Assembly (NCBI RefSeq): GCF_900142755.1
Contig: NZ_FRCA01000004.1
Location: 186,001-250,000 of the forward strand
Reading direction: 5' to 3'
Origin: Halomonas cupida
GTDB lineage: Bacteria > Pseudomonadota > Gammaproteobacteria > Pseudomonadales > Halomonadaceae
Length of the DNA stretch: 64,000 nt
This document shows positions 10,802 through 20,808 of this stretch, one piece after another; position 1 is the stretch's first letter; the number at the start of each line of letters is the position of its first letter. The translations under genes and the position numbers were made by a program. The notes under the pieces are model-generated. The model searched no databases, was not told the origin of the DNA, and saw only the letters and a list, made by a program, of their open reading frames with translations.

Positions 10802-11739
10802 CACACATCGTAGAGCTTGGGGTCACTCCGGTTGGGACGTGTCTTGAAGCGACGGTGCATCCACAGATACTGTTCCGGATGGCGCCGGATGGCCTGCTCA
10901 ATCACTGCATTGATGCGTGTGGCATCGGCAACCTCATCACCGGAGGGAAAATCCTCCATGGGCGGCAGATATTCCAGAGAGTAGGTGCGGTTGTCCGGGT
11001 TACGGTGGAAGATCAGCGGCATGACCGGAGCGCCGGTCATGCGGGCAATCTTGGCGGTGAGCTTGATTGATGCCGCCTCGATACCGAAGAAAGGCGCAAA
11101 GACACTGGCATCGCGACCGAAGTCCTGGTCTGGGGAATACCACACATGGTGACCTGACTTGATGCGACGAACCACGCCACGCAGATCATGACGGTCAATG
11201 GCCGTACCGAAGATACCGTTGCGCGCACGAGTCATGAAGCGCTCGAACAGCAGATTGTTGTGCGGGCGATAGACCACATCCGCCGGGAAGAACAGCGAGT
11301 GCAGCGCCCCACCGAGATCCAGGGTCGAGAAGTGAATACCGATGATCAGCGCCCCCTTGCCCGCCTCCTGCACCCGAGCCATATGCTCCTGGCCTTTGAA
11401 GGTCACCCGATGACGCAGGTGCTCAGGGTCCCGACACCACCCCGTCGCCGTCTCGAAGATGCCAATACCGTTGGCGATGAAGGCTTCCTTGACCAGCTTC
11501 GCCTGAGCTTCGCCATCCAACTCCGGGAAACACAGACGAATGTTGGTTTCGGTGATTCGGCGCCGACTGCTGGCAAAGCGCCATGCCAGCAAGCCGATGC
11601 ATCGCCCCAGCGCCAGCTTGAGACGCCAGGGCAACCAGGCACTGATGCGCATCCCGAAAATGGCCAGCCAGGTTGACCAGTAACGTGGATGGAGCCAGTA
11701 ACATCGATGAACAGAGGAGGTCGAAGCGGTATCAGCCAT
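10801..11739 (-). CDS. lpxL: Kdo2-lipid A lauroyl/myristoyl acyltransferase, LpxL/HtrB family
   Basis: This 312-residue inner-membrane enzyme transfers a secondary acyl chain from acyl-ACP to lipid A precursor. The HX4D catalytic motif is seen in GIHFSTLDLGG. The family motifs YRPHNNLLFERFM, YSPDQDFGR and the end QYLWMHRRFKTRP are also present, with an N-terminal membrane anchor. The length is normal. It lies 15 bases after alr in the same direction and could be co-transcribed with it, an unusual pairing. Confidence 0.95.
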   Translation of the reverse strand: MADTASTSSVHRCYWLHPRYWSTWLAIFGMRISAWLPWRLKLALGRCIGLLAWRFASSRRRITETNIRLCFPELDGEAQAKLVKEAFIANGIGIFETATGWCRDPEHLRHRVTFKGQEHMARVQEAGKGALIIGIHFSTLDLGGALHSLFFPADVVYRPHNNLLFERFMTRARNGIFGTAIDRHDLRGVVRRIKSGHHVWYSPDQDFGRDASVFAPFFGIEAASIKLTAKIARMTGAPVMPLIFHRNPDNRTYSLEYLPPMEDFPSGDEVADATRINAVIEQAIRRHPEQYLWMHRRFKTRPNRSDPKLYDV

Positions 11740-11754
11740 GCAAGCTCTCGAAAT

Positions 11755-12864
11755 CTACGCGGAATGCGCGTCATTGTAGCGTCTGGGGACCCTCGGCAGC
11801 ACCCCGGTCAGCAAGGTATAGCTGATGGTGTCACAGTAACGCGCCACTTCGTCCACCGACAGCTCACTGCCATGGCGACTGGTACCCCACATAACCACCT
11901 CGCTGCCGATACCGGCATCCGGCAGATGGGTCAGGTCCACCGTCAGCATATCCATCGACACCTTGCCGGCGATGGTCGTGCGCTGGCCATCAACCAATAC
12001 CGGTGTACCATCGATGGCATGGCGATCATAACCATCACCATAGCCACAGGCGACCACGCCGATGCGCGAGCGATCAGGCGTAATGAAACGGCCCCCATAC
12101 CCTACGGGTTCACCGGACGCCAGCTCACGTACGGCAATGATCTCGGTGCGCAGACTCATCACCGGTCGTAGGCGACGACTGGCATCGCAGGACAGCTCCA
12201 GCGGATCACTACCGTAGAGCATCACGCCCGGGCGGTTCCAGTCACCGTGGGCTTCCGGGTGAGACAGCACGGTTGGCGAATTGGCCAGGCACAGGGGCGC
12301 ATCAAGCCTTTCTGCCAGTGTCTGCAGGACAGCGTGCTGGCGACGGAAGTACTCGAAGTCTCCGAGATCCGCCGTGGCAAAATGGCTCATCAAGTGAAGG
12401 TCGGTCACTCTGTCAGGGGCTTCGCGCAGACGCTGCCATGCTGCTTCCGCGTCCTGCGGCGCGAATCCGAGGCGGTGCATCCCGGAATCCACCTTGAGCC
12501 AGACCGGTATCGGGTGACGCGGATGATGAGCCAGAGCGGCCTCCAGTTGCCAAGGGCTGTGAATGGCCATCCACAATCCCAGCTCATCCACCAGTTCAAG
12601 CTCATCGGGGCTGAAGATACCTTCGAGCAGCACGATGGGCGCCTCGATACCGGCCTTGCGCAACTGCACCGCCTCCTCGATGGCGGCCACAGCAAAGGCG
12701 GGAGCTTCATCCTGCAGGGCCTGCGCGCACCTCGCCGCCCCGTGCCCATAGGCATCGGCCTTCAACACCGCTACCGAGCGGCTGTTGGGCGCCAGCTCGC
12801 AGGCCAGGCGGTAATTGTGACGCAAGGCGTCCAGATCGATATGTGCGACAAGGGGGCGTGCCAT
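11755..12864 (-). CDS. alr: Alanine racemase
   Basis: This 369-residue PLP enzyme makes D-alanine for peptidoglycan. The cofactor lysine is in AVLKADAYGHG near the N-terminus. The active-site tyrosine region is in GYGDGYDR, and CDTISYTLLTGVLPRVPRRY is the family C-terminus. The start at 12864 (MARPLVAHIDLDAL) follows TTGGAGG by 5 bases, better than the ATG four codons upstream. Upstream lies a 463-base gene-free region with repeats. Confidence 0.95.
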   Translation of the reverse strand: MARPLVAHIDLDALRHNYRLACELAPNSRSVAVLKADAYGHGAARCAQALQDEAPAFAVAAIEEAVQLRKAGIEAPIVLLEGIFSPDELELVDELGLWMAIHSPWQLEAALAHHPRHPIPVWLKVDSGMHRLGFAPQDAEAAWQRLREAPDRVTDLHLMSHFATADLGDFEYFRRQHAVLQTLAERLDAPLCLANSPTVLSHPEAHGDWNRPGVMLYGSDPLELSCDASRRLRPVMSLRTEIIAVRELASGEPVGYGGRFITPDRSRIGVVACGYGDGYDRHAIDGTPVLVDGQRTTIAGKVSMDMLTVDLTHLPDAGIGSEVVMWGTSRHGSELSVDEVARYCDTISYTLLTGVLPRVPRRYNDAHSA

Positions 12865-13040
12865 CAGGGCCTCCAACGGATTGAACTTGTATGCCGAAAA
12901 TCATGTCCAGCAGTTGAAGGACATATTATCGGCAAATCTCTCGTCACACTCATGGAAAAATTCACTATCTTTCCACCAATAATCAAATCAAAAAACCAAG
13001 TTATAGATAAATCATGGATATATTGCCTGCCTCTAGCTTT

Positions 13041-13110
13041 GAGCTTCGAGCTTCGAGCTTCGAGCTTCGAGCTTCGAGCTTCGAGCTTCGAGCTTCGAGC
13101 TTCGAGCTTC
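13041..13110 (+). repeat. Heptamer array (GAGCTTC)x10
   Basis: Ten perfect tandem 7-bp units (70 bases) are present. Each pair of units can fold back through AGCT-TCG-AGCT. It is the longest uniform array of this family, with one other of equal length at 27351. Confidence 0.97.
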
Positions 13111-13187
13111 GCAAACAGTATCGCGGTCTCATGACCGACAGTACCGACCCTGAAGGTGGAACACTCCGTCTCGGGAGCCTGATGCGC

Positions 13188-13267
13188 CATGGCCGCAATG
13201 AATCATGGCCACAAAGAACCATGGTCACAACTTACCTGAGCCACAATGCATCCGGGCCACGACGCAC
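13188..13267 (+). repeat. Five degenerate 16-bp tandem repeats downstream of rpoS
   Basis: Units are CATGGCCGCAATGAAT, CATGGCCACAAAGAAC, CATGGTCACAACTTAC, CTGAGCCACAATGCAT and CCGGGCCACGACGCAC. They end exactly where the 13268 hairpin begins. Confidence 0.7.
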
Positions 13268-13293
13268 AGCGGCCGCCAGAAATGGCGGCCGCT
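13268..13293 (-). terminator. Hairpin after rpoS
   Basis: AGCGGCCGCCA, a GAAA tetraloop and TGGCGGCCGCT form a perfect 11-bp stem 35 bases beyond the rpoS stop codon. There is no U-tract in the rpoS direction, so termination could be weak or the stem may stabilise the mRNA end. Confidence 0.6.
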
Positions 13294-13327
13294 GCAGGAG
13301 TTGAATTGTTCAGGGGGAGTTATGGGG

Positions 13328-14335
13328 TTATTCGAAGATGGCATCCAACGAGAGGCCCTGCTTGTCGAGCATCCGCCGCAGCTTCTTCAATGCCTCGACC
13401 TGGATCTGACGTACGCGCTCCCGAGTCAGGCCAATCTCCTCACCAACCTGCTCCAGCGTCGCCGCTTCATGGCCACGCAGACCAAAACGTCGCACCACGA
13501 CTTCACAGTGTTTGTCAGTCAATTCGGCCAGCCATTGATCAACATGAGCCTTTACATCGCCGTCCACCAGAGTGGACTCAGGCCCCTGCTCATTGTCGTC
13601 GGCGAGAGTTTCGATAAGAGGCTTGTCACTATCGCCCCCCATCGGATAATCCACCGAAGAGACGCGCTCATTGAGCCCCATCATCTTCTTGACTGTCGCC
13701 ACCGGCTTGTCGAGGTGTTCGGCAATTTCCTCGGCGGTCGCTTCATGGTCAAGTTTCTGGGTCAGCTCACGTGCGGCACGCAGGTAGATGTTAAGTTCCT
13801 TGACCACATGAATCGGTAGACGGATGGTGCGCGTCTGGTTCATCAACGCCCGTTCAATTGTCTGACGAATCCACCAGGTCGCGTAGGTCGAGAAGCGGAA
13901 ACCACGCTCGGGATCAAATTTCTCCACCGCGCGAATCAAACCGAGATTGCCCTCCTCGATTAGATCCAGCAGCGTCAACCCACGATTGAGATAACGCCGG
14001 GCGATCTTGACCACCAGCCGCAGGTTGGACTCGATCATTCGGGCCCGCCCCTGAGGGTCCCCCTTTCTCGCCAGGCGGCCATAGTAGACCTCTTCTTCCG
14101 GCGTCAGCAGAGGGGAGAAGCCAATCTCATTGAGGTAGATCTGCGTCGCATCGAGACTCTGACGCGAATAGCGATCTTCCTTGCCGAGAGCCTTCTCGAA
14201 TTCCTCATTTTCCTCTTCAGCGTCGTCCGAATCATCGACAATGCTCTCGTCGGACACATCATCGACGGTAGCATCATCAGCCTCGTCCACCGTATCGAGA
14301 TTCACATCCTGAAGATCCCGTTCAAGTATGCTCAT
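13328..14335 (-). CDS. rpoS: RNA polymerase sigma factor RpoS
   Basis: This 335-residue stationary-phase/stress sigma factor has region 1.2 ([16 protein letters not shown]) and region 2 ([27 protein letters not shown] and [19 protein letters not shown]). It also has region 3 ([18 protein letters not shown]) and the region 4 helix-turn-helix ([21 protein letters not shown]). The N-terminal 50 residues are strongly acidic, longer than in E. coli. It lies after nlpD, as in most gammaproteobacteria, where rpoS promoters usually fall inside nlpD. Confidence 0.98.
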   Translation of the reverse strand: MSILERDLQDVNLDTVDEADDATVDDVSDESIVDDSDDAEEENEEFEKALGKEDRYSRQSLDATQIYLNEIGFSPLLTPEEEVYYGRLARKGDPQGRARMIESNLRLVVKIARRYLNRGLTLLDLIEEGNLGLIRAVEKFDPERGFRFSTYATWWIRQTIERALMNQTRTIRLPIHVVKELNIYLRAARELTQKLDHEATAEEIAEHLDKPVATVKKMMGLNERVSSVDYPMGGDSDKPLIETLADDNEQGPESTLVDGDVKAHVDQWLAELTDKHCEVVVRRFGLRGHEAATLEQVGEEIGLTRERVRQIQVEALKKLRRMLDKQGLSLDAIFE

Positions 14336-14527
14336 CGTATAGCTACCCCATGGTTGCGACCCAGCGTTGTCCCTGCCGCGAGATACGCCTTCATTATTGG
14401 AAGGACTCTTCTCCGTAAAGGATCAACGCTAAAGATTATTATTGTGTGACGCTCCGGCAGGAAGTCATCCATTCTCCTCCGGAAGGTGCTGGCCAACGAC
14501 CGTTCCAGTAGCGTTGGCCAGGCTGAC

Positions 14528-15616
14528 TCATCGGGCGGGCAGGTATTCCAGGGGATCCTGCACCTGACCATCCTTGCGCACCTCGAAGTGAAGACGAACA
14601 TCATCCGAGTCCGTTTCTCCCATGGTGGCAATGACCTGACCGGCATCGACAACGTCATTTTCCTTGACGTTGAGGCTGTCGTTATGGGCATAGACGCTCA
14701 GATACTCATCGTTGTGCCTGATCATGACCAGATTGCCATAGTCACTGACGCCACTACCTGCATAGACCACGATACCTGGCCCCGCCGCCTTGACAGGTTG
14801 CCCCTTTTGTCCGCCGATATCAATGCCCTTGGTGACCCGGGATGCCTCTCCGAAGCCGGCCACAATCTGACCATCTGTCGGCCATTGCCAACTGATGTTT
14901 TCTGCTGGCGTATAGGTTTTCTGACTACTGCTGGAAGAAGCCGTCGAAGATTGCTCGGTGCTCTGTTGCTCATTGCTCGCCGAAGCTGACTCGGTTGGCT
15001 CCTGTTGCACGGGTTGCTGCTCTACTTCCTGCTCTGCTGCTGCGACGACAGCCTCCTCAGCCTGCTGTCTGGCCTCCTCGCTGGTGCAGTTGGCTCCGGG
15101 GCTGGTGCAGTCGACCAGCGGGCCCGGCTCACTCGTTCCCGCCGCTGCAACAGCACCGGCAGCTGCGGCACCAGAGACCTGCTGACCACCGGCAGAAACC
15201 GTTTCCGTACTGCCATCGGGCAACAACCACTCAAGATCCTGGGAAGCCGCTGGCGTTGCAGCATCGGCACCGGAGGCCCCCAACGGCGTCGCCACAGCAC
15301 CATTCTGTTCGGCTCCCTGGCTCTGCTGGGCAACCTGCTGCCCCTCGCCACCGGGTTGCAATGTCAGAGTCTGGCCGACACCAATACGGTACGGCGGCGA
15401 GATGTTGTTCATCTTCGCCAACTCCTGGAAATCCATATTGTGACGCCAGGCGATACCGTACAGGGTATCGCCGGCCTCCACGGTATACTGCGCGGGGACC
15501 TCAGAGACACGCTCGGATGACAGCTCCTGTACCTGAACTGGTTGAGCGGGTCCTTGCTGGTTGGCACAGCCGGCAAGGGCCAGGGCCAGGCCGGAAACAA
15601 TAAGCGTCTTATGCAT
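14528..15616 (-). CDS. nlpD: Murein hydrolase activator lipoprotein NlpD
   Basis: This 362-residue protein starts at the ATG at 15616 (MHKTLIVSGLALALAGC), giving a lipobox LAGC and a lipidated cysteine near residue 16. A LysM peptidoglycan-binding domain follows (YTVEAGDTLYGIAWRHN). Next comes a long Gln/Ala/Ser-rich linker of about 140 residues, then a C-terminal LytM/M23 domain. As in NlpD relatives the M23 zinc site is degenerate (TKGIDIGG lacks the catalytic His). It therefore activates an amidase (AmiC) rather than cutting murein itself. The start overlaps the upstream DUF368 gene by 8 bases. Confidence 0.93.
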   Translation of the reverse strand: MHKTLIVSGLALALAGCANQQGPAQPVQVQELSSERVSEVPAQYTVEAGDTLYGIAWRHNMDFQELAKMNNISPPYRIGVGQTLTLQPGGEGQQVAQQSQGAEQNGAVATPLGASGADAATPAASQDLEWLLPDGSTETVSAGGQQVSGAAAAGAVAAAGTSEPGPLVDCTSPGANCTSEEARQQAEEAVVAAAEQEVEQQPVQQEPTESASASNEQQSTEQSSTASSSSSQKTYTPAENISWQWPTDGQIVAGFGEASRVTKGIDIGGQKGQPVKAAGPGIVVYAGSGVSDYGNLVMIRHNDEYLSVYAHNDSLNVKENDVVDAGQVIATMGETDSDDVRLHFEVRKDGQVQDPLEYLPAR

Positions 15617-16598
15617 CTGAATTCTTCTCCTTGTCGGCAAGGGGGGCACCAGGATTGTCCTGGCCAGGGGTGTCGCCGGACGTCCTGCCCAGACGGGCAA
15701 CGGCCAGTACCAACAGCATGCCGATGACAGCAACAGCGGTCACCCCCAATAGCTGTGCAGACTCACCGGTTACCGCTGTGTAGTCCCAGGGCGCAAGATA
15801 ACGGTAATCCAATGGAATAACCTGATTTTCACCACCAATCTGGTAGCGAATCAACTCTCGCCAGGGCCACAGCACCGGCATCGAGCCAATGATGAAACCA
15901 AGCAGCATCTGCAGCGTGGCACCATAGTGACGACGCAGGAGCCACGACAACAGACGCGAGAAACACACCAGGCCCAGTATGCAGCCTGTCGCGAACCAGA
16001 CCAGTAGAGGGACATCGAAGCCGCGCAGGCCTTCCATCACCACATCATATAGTCCCATGCTCAACAGCAGGAAACTCCCCGAGACACCGGGCAGCAGCAT
16101 CGCGCTGATGGCAATGGACCCACCGACCAGCAACACCAGCGACTGACTTCCCAGGCCATTGACCGCTGGCATCAATACCGGCAGCCCCTGGGCCAGCAGC
16201 AGTCCCAGCGCCAGTGGCAGGATATGCCACCAGTGCCAACCCACCGGATGGCGCGCAACAATCAGCGCCGATGCAGCCACCAGCCCGAGAAAGAAGCCAT
16301 TGAGCATGAGAGGCTGATTGTCGAGTAACCACACCACTGCATGCGCGACACTGATCAGACTCAGCGCAATACCGGCCAGCAGCGGCACCAGGAAGCCGAG
16401 GTTGAGATGCTGGGCCAGCCCGTTGATACCTCCCTGGCGCAATGCCGTGAAGGCACTCGGCCCGAAGCGTTTGATGCTCTCGATCAACTCTTCATAGATA
16501 CCGGTAATGAACGCAATGGTTCCCCCCGAAACACCGGGCACGGCATCTGCAGCTCCCATGCCCAGGCCACGCAGGAAGATTCCGGGATATCGCTTCAA
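15609..16598 (-). CDS. DUF368 membrane protein, probable undecaprenyl-phosphate translocase (PopT-type)
   Basis: This 329-residue protein has about eight to ten hydrophobic segments. The duplicated DUF368 signature is visible as AADAVPGVSGGTIAFITGIYE and SAMLLPGVSGSFLLLSMGLYD. DUF368 proteins have been shown in other bacteria to recycle undecaprenyl phosphate across the inner membrane. The start is a TTG overlapping the pcm stop (TTGA) with GGAAGGAG about 9 bases upstream, so translation is coupled. It is inserted between pcm and nlpD, which are adjacent in E. coli. Confidence 0.85.
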   Translation of the reverse strand: MKRYPGIFLRGLGMGAADAVPGVSGGTIAFITGIYEELIESIKRFGPSAFTALRQGGINGLAQHLNLGFLVPLLAGIALSLISVAHAVVWLLDNQPLMLNGFFLGLVAASALIVARHPVGWHWWHILPLALGLLLAQGLPVLMPAVNGLGSQSLVLLVGGSIAISAMLLPGVSGSFLLLSMGLYDVVMEGLRGFDVPLLVWFATGCILGLVCFSRLLSWLLRRHYGATLQMLLGFIIGSMPVLWPWRELIRYQIGGENQVIPLDYRYLAPWDYTAVTGESAQLLGVTAVAVIGMLLVLAVARLGRTSGDTPGQDNPGAPLADKEKNSDA

Positions 16599-17230
16599 CG
16601 AATCACTCCTTCCAATAGCGGTACGAAACGTACCGGTTCCAACCGCTCATGTTCATAACTCTCGCCACTGCGGCGTACCCGGGTCAGCCATTGGCTGCCA
16701 TCATGCGCCTCGAGAGGGGCAATCAAGGCACCGCCATCCACCAGTTGAGACAACAATGGTTCCGGCAGTTCGCTGGCACAGGCCGTCAGTAGAATAACGT
16801 CGAACGGGGCGGCTTCAGGCCAGCCGTGACCACCGTCGGCCAGTCGCAGTCGTGCATTGTGAGCCTTGAGCAGACGCAGACGCCTTGCCGCCTGGCGATG
16901 CAGAGCATTGATTCTTTCCACCGACCAGAGTTCCTCGACCAGGCGTGCCAGTATCAGCGTCTGGTAGCCCGAGCCGGTACCGATTTCCAGCACTCTAGTT
17001 GGCTTCTGTTCACGCACGAGCTCACTCATGCGCGCCACGATCCATGGCTGCGACAGTGTCTGGCCGTGCCCGATGGGCAGGGCCGTATCCTCATAGGCGC
17101 GGTGTGCCAGCGCTTCGTCAAGAAACAGGTGGCGCGGCTCACGGGCCATGATGTCCAGCACCGTGGCATCACCGATACCCTGTTCTCCGAGACGCTGCGC
17201 CATGCGGTCTCGAGTGCGTTGGGATGTCAT
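16595..17230 (-). CDS. pcm: Protein-L-isoaspartate O-methyltransferase
   Basis: This 211-residue SAM-dependent repair enzyme methylates isoaspartyl residues. SAM motif I is VLEIGTGSGYQT, and the family motifs LPIGHGQTLSQPWIVARM and FDVILLTACASELP are present. The start at 17230 (MTSQRTRDRM) matches the usual length; an alternative ATG at 17260 would overlap surE by 14 bases. It belongs to the surE-pcm-nlpD-rpoS stress cluster. Confidence 0.93.
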   Translation of the reverse strand: MTSQRTRDRMAQRLGEQGIGDATVLDIMAREPRHLFLDEALAHRAYEDTALPIGHGQTLSQPWIVARMSELVREQKPTRVLEIGTGSGYQTLILARLVEELWSVERINALHRQAARRLRLLKAHNARLRLADGGHGWPEAAPFDVILLTACASELPEPLLSQLVDGGALIAPLEAHDGSQWLTRVRRSGESYEHERLEPVRFVPLLEGVIR

Positions 17231-17246
17231 ACCAATACCGCGAAGA

Positions 17247-17993
17247 TCAGGTGAGTGCATCCAGCCAGTCCCGCACGTCCTCCAGTGCCACATGCCGAGT
17301 CAGGTCGGTCTGTAGCGGCGTAATCGACACGTGGCCTGACTCCACGGCAGCAAAATCGGTATCCGGGCCATCATCGGCGTTGTCGCTCACAGGAGCAATC
17401 CAGTAACGCACTCGACCTCGTGGGTCACGGGTCTCGATGGGGCGTTCTGCCGGGCCACGATGGCCCAGACGAGTCACACGAAACCCGCGAATTTCCTGCC
17501 ATGGCAGGTCCGGCACGTTGACGTTGAGCAGGGTCCGCGGTGGTAACGAAAGCTGCTCCAGTGCGCCCACCAGGCTGGCGGCGACGCGCCCAGCGCTATC
17601 GAAGTGTCGACGACCGGCCAGCGACATGGCGATGGCGGTCATCCCCAGATTACGCCCTTCCATGGCCGCGGCCACAGTACCGGAATACAGCACATCATCG
17701 CCCAGGTTGGCACCATGATTGATGCCCGATATCACCAGGTCCGGCATCTCGTCCCAGACGCCATTGACGCCGAGATAGACGCAGTCCGCCGGGGTTCCAT
17801 CGACAGCATGGAAGCCACTTTCCAGTGCAGTCAGCGACAACGGGCGCGACAGGGTCAGGGAGTTGCTGGCGCCGCTACGATCACGATCCGGCGCCACCAC
17901 TCGCAACCGAGCATGCGGTAACAGGGCGTCGTACAGGGCTCGCAGCCCTGGCGCATTCACACCATCATCGTTGGACAGCAGAAGGCGTCTCAT
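17247..17993 (-). CDS. surE: 5'/3'-nucleotidase SurE
   Basis: This 248-residue metal-dependent phosphatase acts on nucleoside monophosphates. The metal-binding acidic pair is in [13 protein letters not shown]. The conserved [13 protein letters not shown] and [25 protein letters not shown] are present. It overlaps truD by the 4-base ATGA and has GGGGAGA upstream, so translation is coupled along the operon. Confidence 0.97.
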   Translation of the reverse strand: MRRLLLSNDDGVNAPGLRALYDALLPHARLRVVAPDRDRSGASNSLTLSRPLSLTALESGFHAVDGTPADCVYLGVNGVWDEMPDLVISGINHGANLGDDVLYSGTVAAAMEGRNLGMTAIAMSLAGRRHFDSAGRVAASLVGALEQLSLPPRTLLNVNVPDLPWQEIRGFRVTRLGHRGPAERPIETRDPRGRVRYWIAPVSDNADDGPDTDFAAVESGHVSITPLQTDLTRHVALEDVRDWLDALT

Positions 17994-19099
17994 GGCGACT
18001 CTCCCCTGGTGGCTGAATCGGAAGGCTGCTCCGGCAGGCTGCGAAAGTCCAGCGTTGCTTCGTCCATTAGTTCTCGCAGTACCGCCGTCGCGAAGGCCCC
18101 ACTGGGCAGAGTGAACTCCAGCGTAACAGCATTCGCATCACGCTGTATCCGCGTCTCCCCGAGCCTCACCCGGAGCGCGCGCCGGGCAGCCTTGACCCCG
18201 GCTCGCTCAAGGCCGTGACAGAGTCCCGGCCAAGCCTCCAGCGCCCGTTGCTCCAGACGCTCGGCTTCCGCTGCCGCCCATGAGCCCCCCTGCCCCCAGA
18301 GCACTGCCGTGGGGTGAATATCACCGTCCACCAGGCGTTGTTCCAGTTCAGCATCGCGGGTCTCGACAGCAAACAGGCTCTGGGTGCCATCGAGCATCAT
18401 GACGTCACCATCCAACACCGATTGCCACTGGCCTGCGGCCAGACGTTCGGCCAGTTGCGCATTGAACAGGAAGCTGCGTGCTGCCGACAGCAACATGCCC
18501 TCACGGTCGTCACGCTTGCGCCAGCCACGCGCCAGCAGGTCCCGGGCACGAAACAGGTTGCGTCCATCGCTGCCGAAGCGCTGGGGTCCAAAGTAATTGG
18601 GCACGCCACCCTCGACAATCGCCTGCCACCGCTGCTCCAGCATCGCATCCGTGGTGACCGGCCCGCCAAGACGCAGGGTAAAGCGATTACCGCGATGCAC
18701 ACCACGCTTGAGCTTGCGCGGATGACGTGTCACCCGCTGCACCCGAAAGCCCCGCTCGGCCAGTTGCACCTCCAGATCGCCGGGGGCCTCCCGTCCGGGC
18801 AAGTGCACCGAAAACCATTGCCGAGTCACGGCGATACGGTCCTTCATGCCGGCATAGCCGATATCCCGAGGGCCTACATCGCACAGCCGAGCCAACTGCC
18901 TGACGACGTCGCTGGTGGCAGTTTCACGCTTCTCGATCCACAGCCACAGGTGCTCGCCCAGCCCCTCCGGCTCAAAGCCGAGGCATTCCTCGACCACGAA
19001 GTCGTCGGCACAGGTCCGATAAGTGCCCGCCACCGGCGCACCAAACCGTGCATCCAGGGCACGTGGCCACTCGGGTGGCCAGCGAATGTCATCGCGCAT
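17990..19099 (-). CDS. truD: tRNA pseudouridine(13) synthase TruD
   Basis: This 369-residue enzyme has the catalytic aspartate in [17 protein letters not shown] and the TruD insertion domain in the middle ([15 protein letters not shown]). It modifies U13 of tRNA-Glu. The start at 19099 (MRDDIRWPP) follows GGTGAGGG by 5 bases; the ATG four codons upstream is less favoured. It slightly overlaps ispF. Confidence 0.96.
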   Translation of the reverse strand: MRDDIRWPPEWPRALDARFGAPVAGTYRTCADDFVVEECLGFEPEGLGEHLWLWIEKRETATSDVVRQLARLCDVGPRDIGYAGMKDRIAVTRQWFSVHLPGREAPGDLEVQLAERGFRVQRVTRHPRKLKRGVHRGNRFTLRLGGPVTTDAMLEQRWQAIVEGGVPNYFGPQRFGSDGRNLFRARDLLARGWRKRDDREGMLLSAARSFLFNAQLAERLAAGQWQSVLDGDVMMLDGTQSLFAVETRDAELEQRLVDGDIHPTAVLWGQGGSWAAAEAERLEQRALEAWPGLCHGLERAGVKAARRALRVRLGETRIQRDANAVTLEFTLPSGAFATAVLRELMDEATLDFRSLPEQPSDSATRGESP

Positions 19100-19598
19100 C
19101 CGGACCCTCACCCGTGCTCACCAACAACACCACGGCTTCCGCTGCAATGCCTTCTCCACGGCCGGTAAAACCCAGCCGCTCGGTGGTCGTCGCCTTGACG
19201 TTGACGGCATTCAGCGGCACTCGCAGGTCATCGGCAATATGCTCGCACATCGCCGCGAGGTGCGGTGCCATCTTCGGCGCCTGAGCCATCAGGGTGGCGT
19301 CAAGGTTACCGACGCGATAGCCCTGTTCCGCCACGGCGGTCATCACCCTGCGCAGCAGGTCACGGCTGTCCGCGCCCTTCCATGCCGGGTCGGTGTCGGG
19401 AAAGTGATGGCCAATATCGCCCAGCGCACAGGCCCCCAGCAGGGCATCGCTGATTGCGTGCAACAGCACATCACCATCGGAGTGGGCAATAAAGGCGTGA
19501 TCAAAGGGGATTTTCACACCACCGATCATCAGGTGATCGCCGTCGCCAAAGCGATGTACATCAAATCCATGGCCAATGCGCAGCCCGGTCGCGGTCAT
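19089..19598 (-). CDS. ispF: 2-C-methyl-D-erythritol 2,4-cyclodiphosphate synthase
   Basis: This 169-residue MEP-pathway enzyme starts with the metal-binding [16 protein letters not shown]. It also carries [19 protein letters not shown] and the C-terminal [20 protein letters not shown]. It normally forms trimers. It overlaps ispD by 4 bases (ATGA), the usual ispDF pair. Confidence 0.98.
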   Translation of the reverse strand: MTATGLRIGHGFDVHRFGDGDHLMIGGVKIPFDHAFIAHSDGDVLLHAISDALLGACALGDIGHHFPDTDPAWKGADSRDLLRRVMTAVAEQGYRVGNLDATLMAQAPKMAPHLAAMCEHIADDLRVPLNAVNVKATTTERLGFTGRGEGIAAEAVVLLVSTGEGPDAR

Positions 19599-20329
19599 GA
19601 TGCCACTGTCTCCTGGGTGGGACCCGAAGGCCGCTGTGCGGCAAGAATATGCGTCGCCAGGGCAAGGTCTTCGGGATGAGTAATCTTGATGTTGTCACGA
19701 CGCCCCGGTACCAGCACCGGGGTCAGCCCCAGGGCTTCCACTGCCGAGGCCTCGTCGGTCACCATGGCGGCGCCGATGCCGTCTGCACTCAAGGCGGCTT
19801 CCAACGCCCGACGCAACAGGGCATAACGGAACCCCTGAGGGGTCTGCGCCTGCCAAAGGCCGCGACGATCCTCGGTCCGCTGGACGCACCCAGCCCCGTC
19901 ATCTCGCTTGATGGTATCTGCGACCGGAGTGGCCAACAGCGCCCCATTCGGCTGACGAGCGGCGTGGTGAGCAAGCTCCATGAGGTTCTCGATGCTGACA
20001 CAGGGGCGAGCGACATCATGTACCAGCACCAGGTCATCATCCCGGGCTAGCGGCTCGATAGCGCGCAGAGCGTTGATCACCGAGTCGACTCGCTCCTCGC
20101 CACCTGGCACTCGCCGATAGTCGGCAAACGGAACCCAGTCGGAAGTAAAGTGGTTGTCATCGGGACGGAGGCATAGACAGAGGCCTGCCTCGGGGAAGGC
20201 CTGGTGCAGACGGTCGAGGGTATAAGCGAGCACCGGCCGTTCAGCAATACGTAGATACTGCTTGGGACACTCGGCGCCCATGCGACGCCCCGAACCTGCT
20301 GCCGGCACGATCAGCCAGCGCGGCGTCAT
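19595..20329 (-). CDS. ispD: 2-C-methyl-D-erythritol 4-phosphate cytidylyltransferase
   Basis: This 244-residue nucleotidyltransferase begins with [19 protein letters not shown], the CTP-binding loop. It has [12 protein letters not shown] and an [14 protein letters not shown] end. It makes CDP-ME in the isoprenoid pathway. The start overlaps the ftsB stop by 4 bases. Confidence 0.98.
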   Translation of the reverse strand: MTPRWLIVPAAGSGRRMGAECPKQYLRIAERPVLAYTLDRLHQAFPEAGLCLCLRPDDNHFTSDWVPFADYRRVPGGEERVDSVINALRAIEPLARDDDLVLVHDVARPCVSIENLMELAHHAARQPNGALLATPVADTIKRDDGAGCVQRTEDRRGLWQAQTPQGFRYALLRRALEAALSADGIGAAMVTDEASAVEALGLTPVLVPGRRDNIKITHPEDLALATHILAAQRPSGPTQETVAS

Positions 20330-20676
20330 TGCGACGCTCCCGGTTTGGGTGTCGGGCTCGGTATCGGCTCATCGGTTTCGACACCCGGCACCCAGAAGAA
20401 CTGTTCGTCGGTACGTACCATGCCTACGTCACTGCGCGCACGTTCCTCGATGGCATCCAGCCCCGTCTTGAGGTCCACGATCTCGGCAGCAAGTCGCGCA
20501 TTGCGATCACGCAACGGCTTGTTGGCCGTTTCCAGTACCTCGACTCGGGCACTGACCTCCTTCATTTCCTGTACGCCGCCCTCCCCCAGCCACAGTCGGT
20601 ACTGCAGCAGAGCGAGCAACGCCACCAGTCCTATCGCCAACCACTTGAGCATGCCCGGTTTCCGTCGAATATCCAT
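20326..20676 (-). CDS. ftsB: Cell division protein FtsB
   Basis: This 116-residue bitopic protein has one membrane helix (WLAIGLVALLALLQYRLWLG) and then a coiled coil (VQEMKEVSARVEVLETANK). The family-typical ERARSDVGMVRTDEQFFWV follows. It bridges FtsQ and FtsL in the divisome. The start could be 20676 or the ATG at 20652. The tail after residue 95 is Pro/Thr-rich and longer than usual. It is the first gene of the leftward housekeeping operon. Confidence 0.93.
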   Translation of the reverse strand: MDIRRKPGMLKWLAIGLVALLALLQYRLWLGEGGVQEMKEVSARVEVLETANKPLRDRNARLAAEIVDLKTGLDAIEERARSDVGMVRTDEQFFWVPGVETDEPIPSPTPKPGASQ

Positions 20677-20706
20677 CTCGACGCCTAGTATGCCATCGAC
20701 CGACCA

Positions 20707-20791
20707 GCAGGGGCGACCGCATCATCAAGCTTCGCTCGAGCTGCCCCTGCCTTCGGCTCCTGTCCATGAGCCATGGAGCAGCACCGGACAG
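20707..20791 (-). terminator. Two stem-loops downstream of the Fap-like operon
   Basis: CTGTCC at 20760-20765 pairs with GGACAG at 20786-20791. A further 8-bp pair, GCAGGGGC at 20707-20714 and GCCCCTGC at 20743-20750, encloses a GAGC-rich loop. The first is one of three copies of a conserved post-heptamer hairpin element. The two likely end transcription of the operon. Confidence 0.5.
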
Positions 20792-20808
20792 CTCGTGACT
20801 CGTGCCCA

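Larger units (their letters stand above)
12865..13327. other. Repeat-rich intergenic region between alr and rpoS
   Basis: This 463-base stretch has no credible gene. The alr side (12890-13035) is AT-rich and probably holds the alr promoter. It is followed by ten GAGCTTC heptamers, then five degenerate 16-bp units and a perfect 11-bp hairpin next to the rpoS 3' end. Reading frames crossing the heptamers (SSFELRA- or SKLEARS-like) are repeat artefacts. Confidence 0.8.

Noticed and set aside
13041..13110. Tandem arrays as CRISPR
   Set aside because: Units are 7 bases with no spacers and no cas genes; they are simple tandem repeats.
13001..13228. Reading frames across heptamer arrays giving 7-residue protein repeats
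   Set aside because: Three 7-mers equal seven codons, so any stop-free frame yields a heptad repeat. No ribosome site, no flanking domain, and several frames are open at once.
14528..15616. Active M23 endopeptidase
   Set aside because: The HxxxD zinc motif is degenerate, so NlpD-type activator function is the better call.
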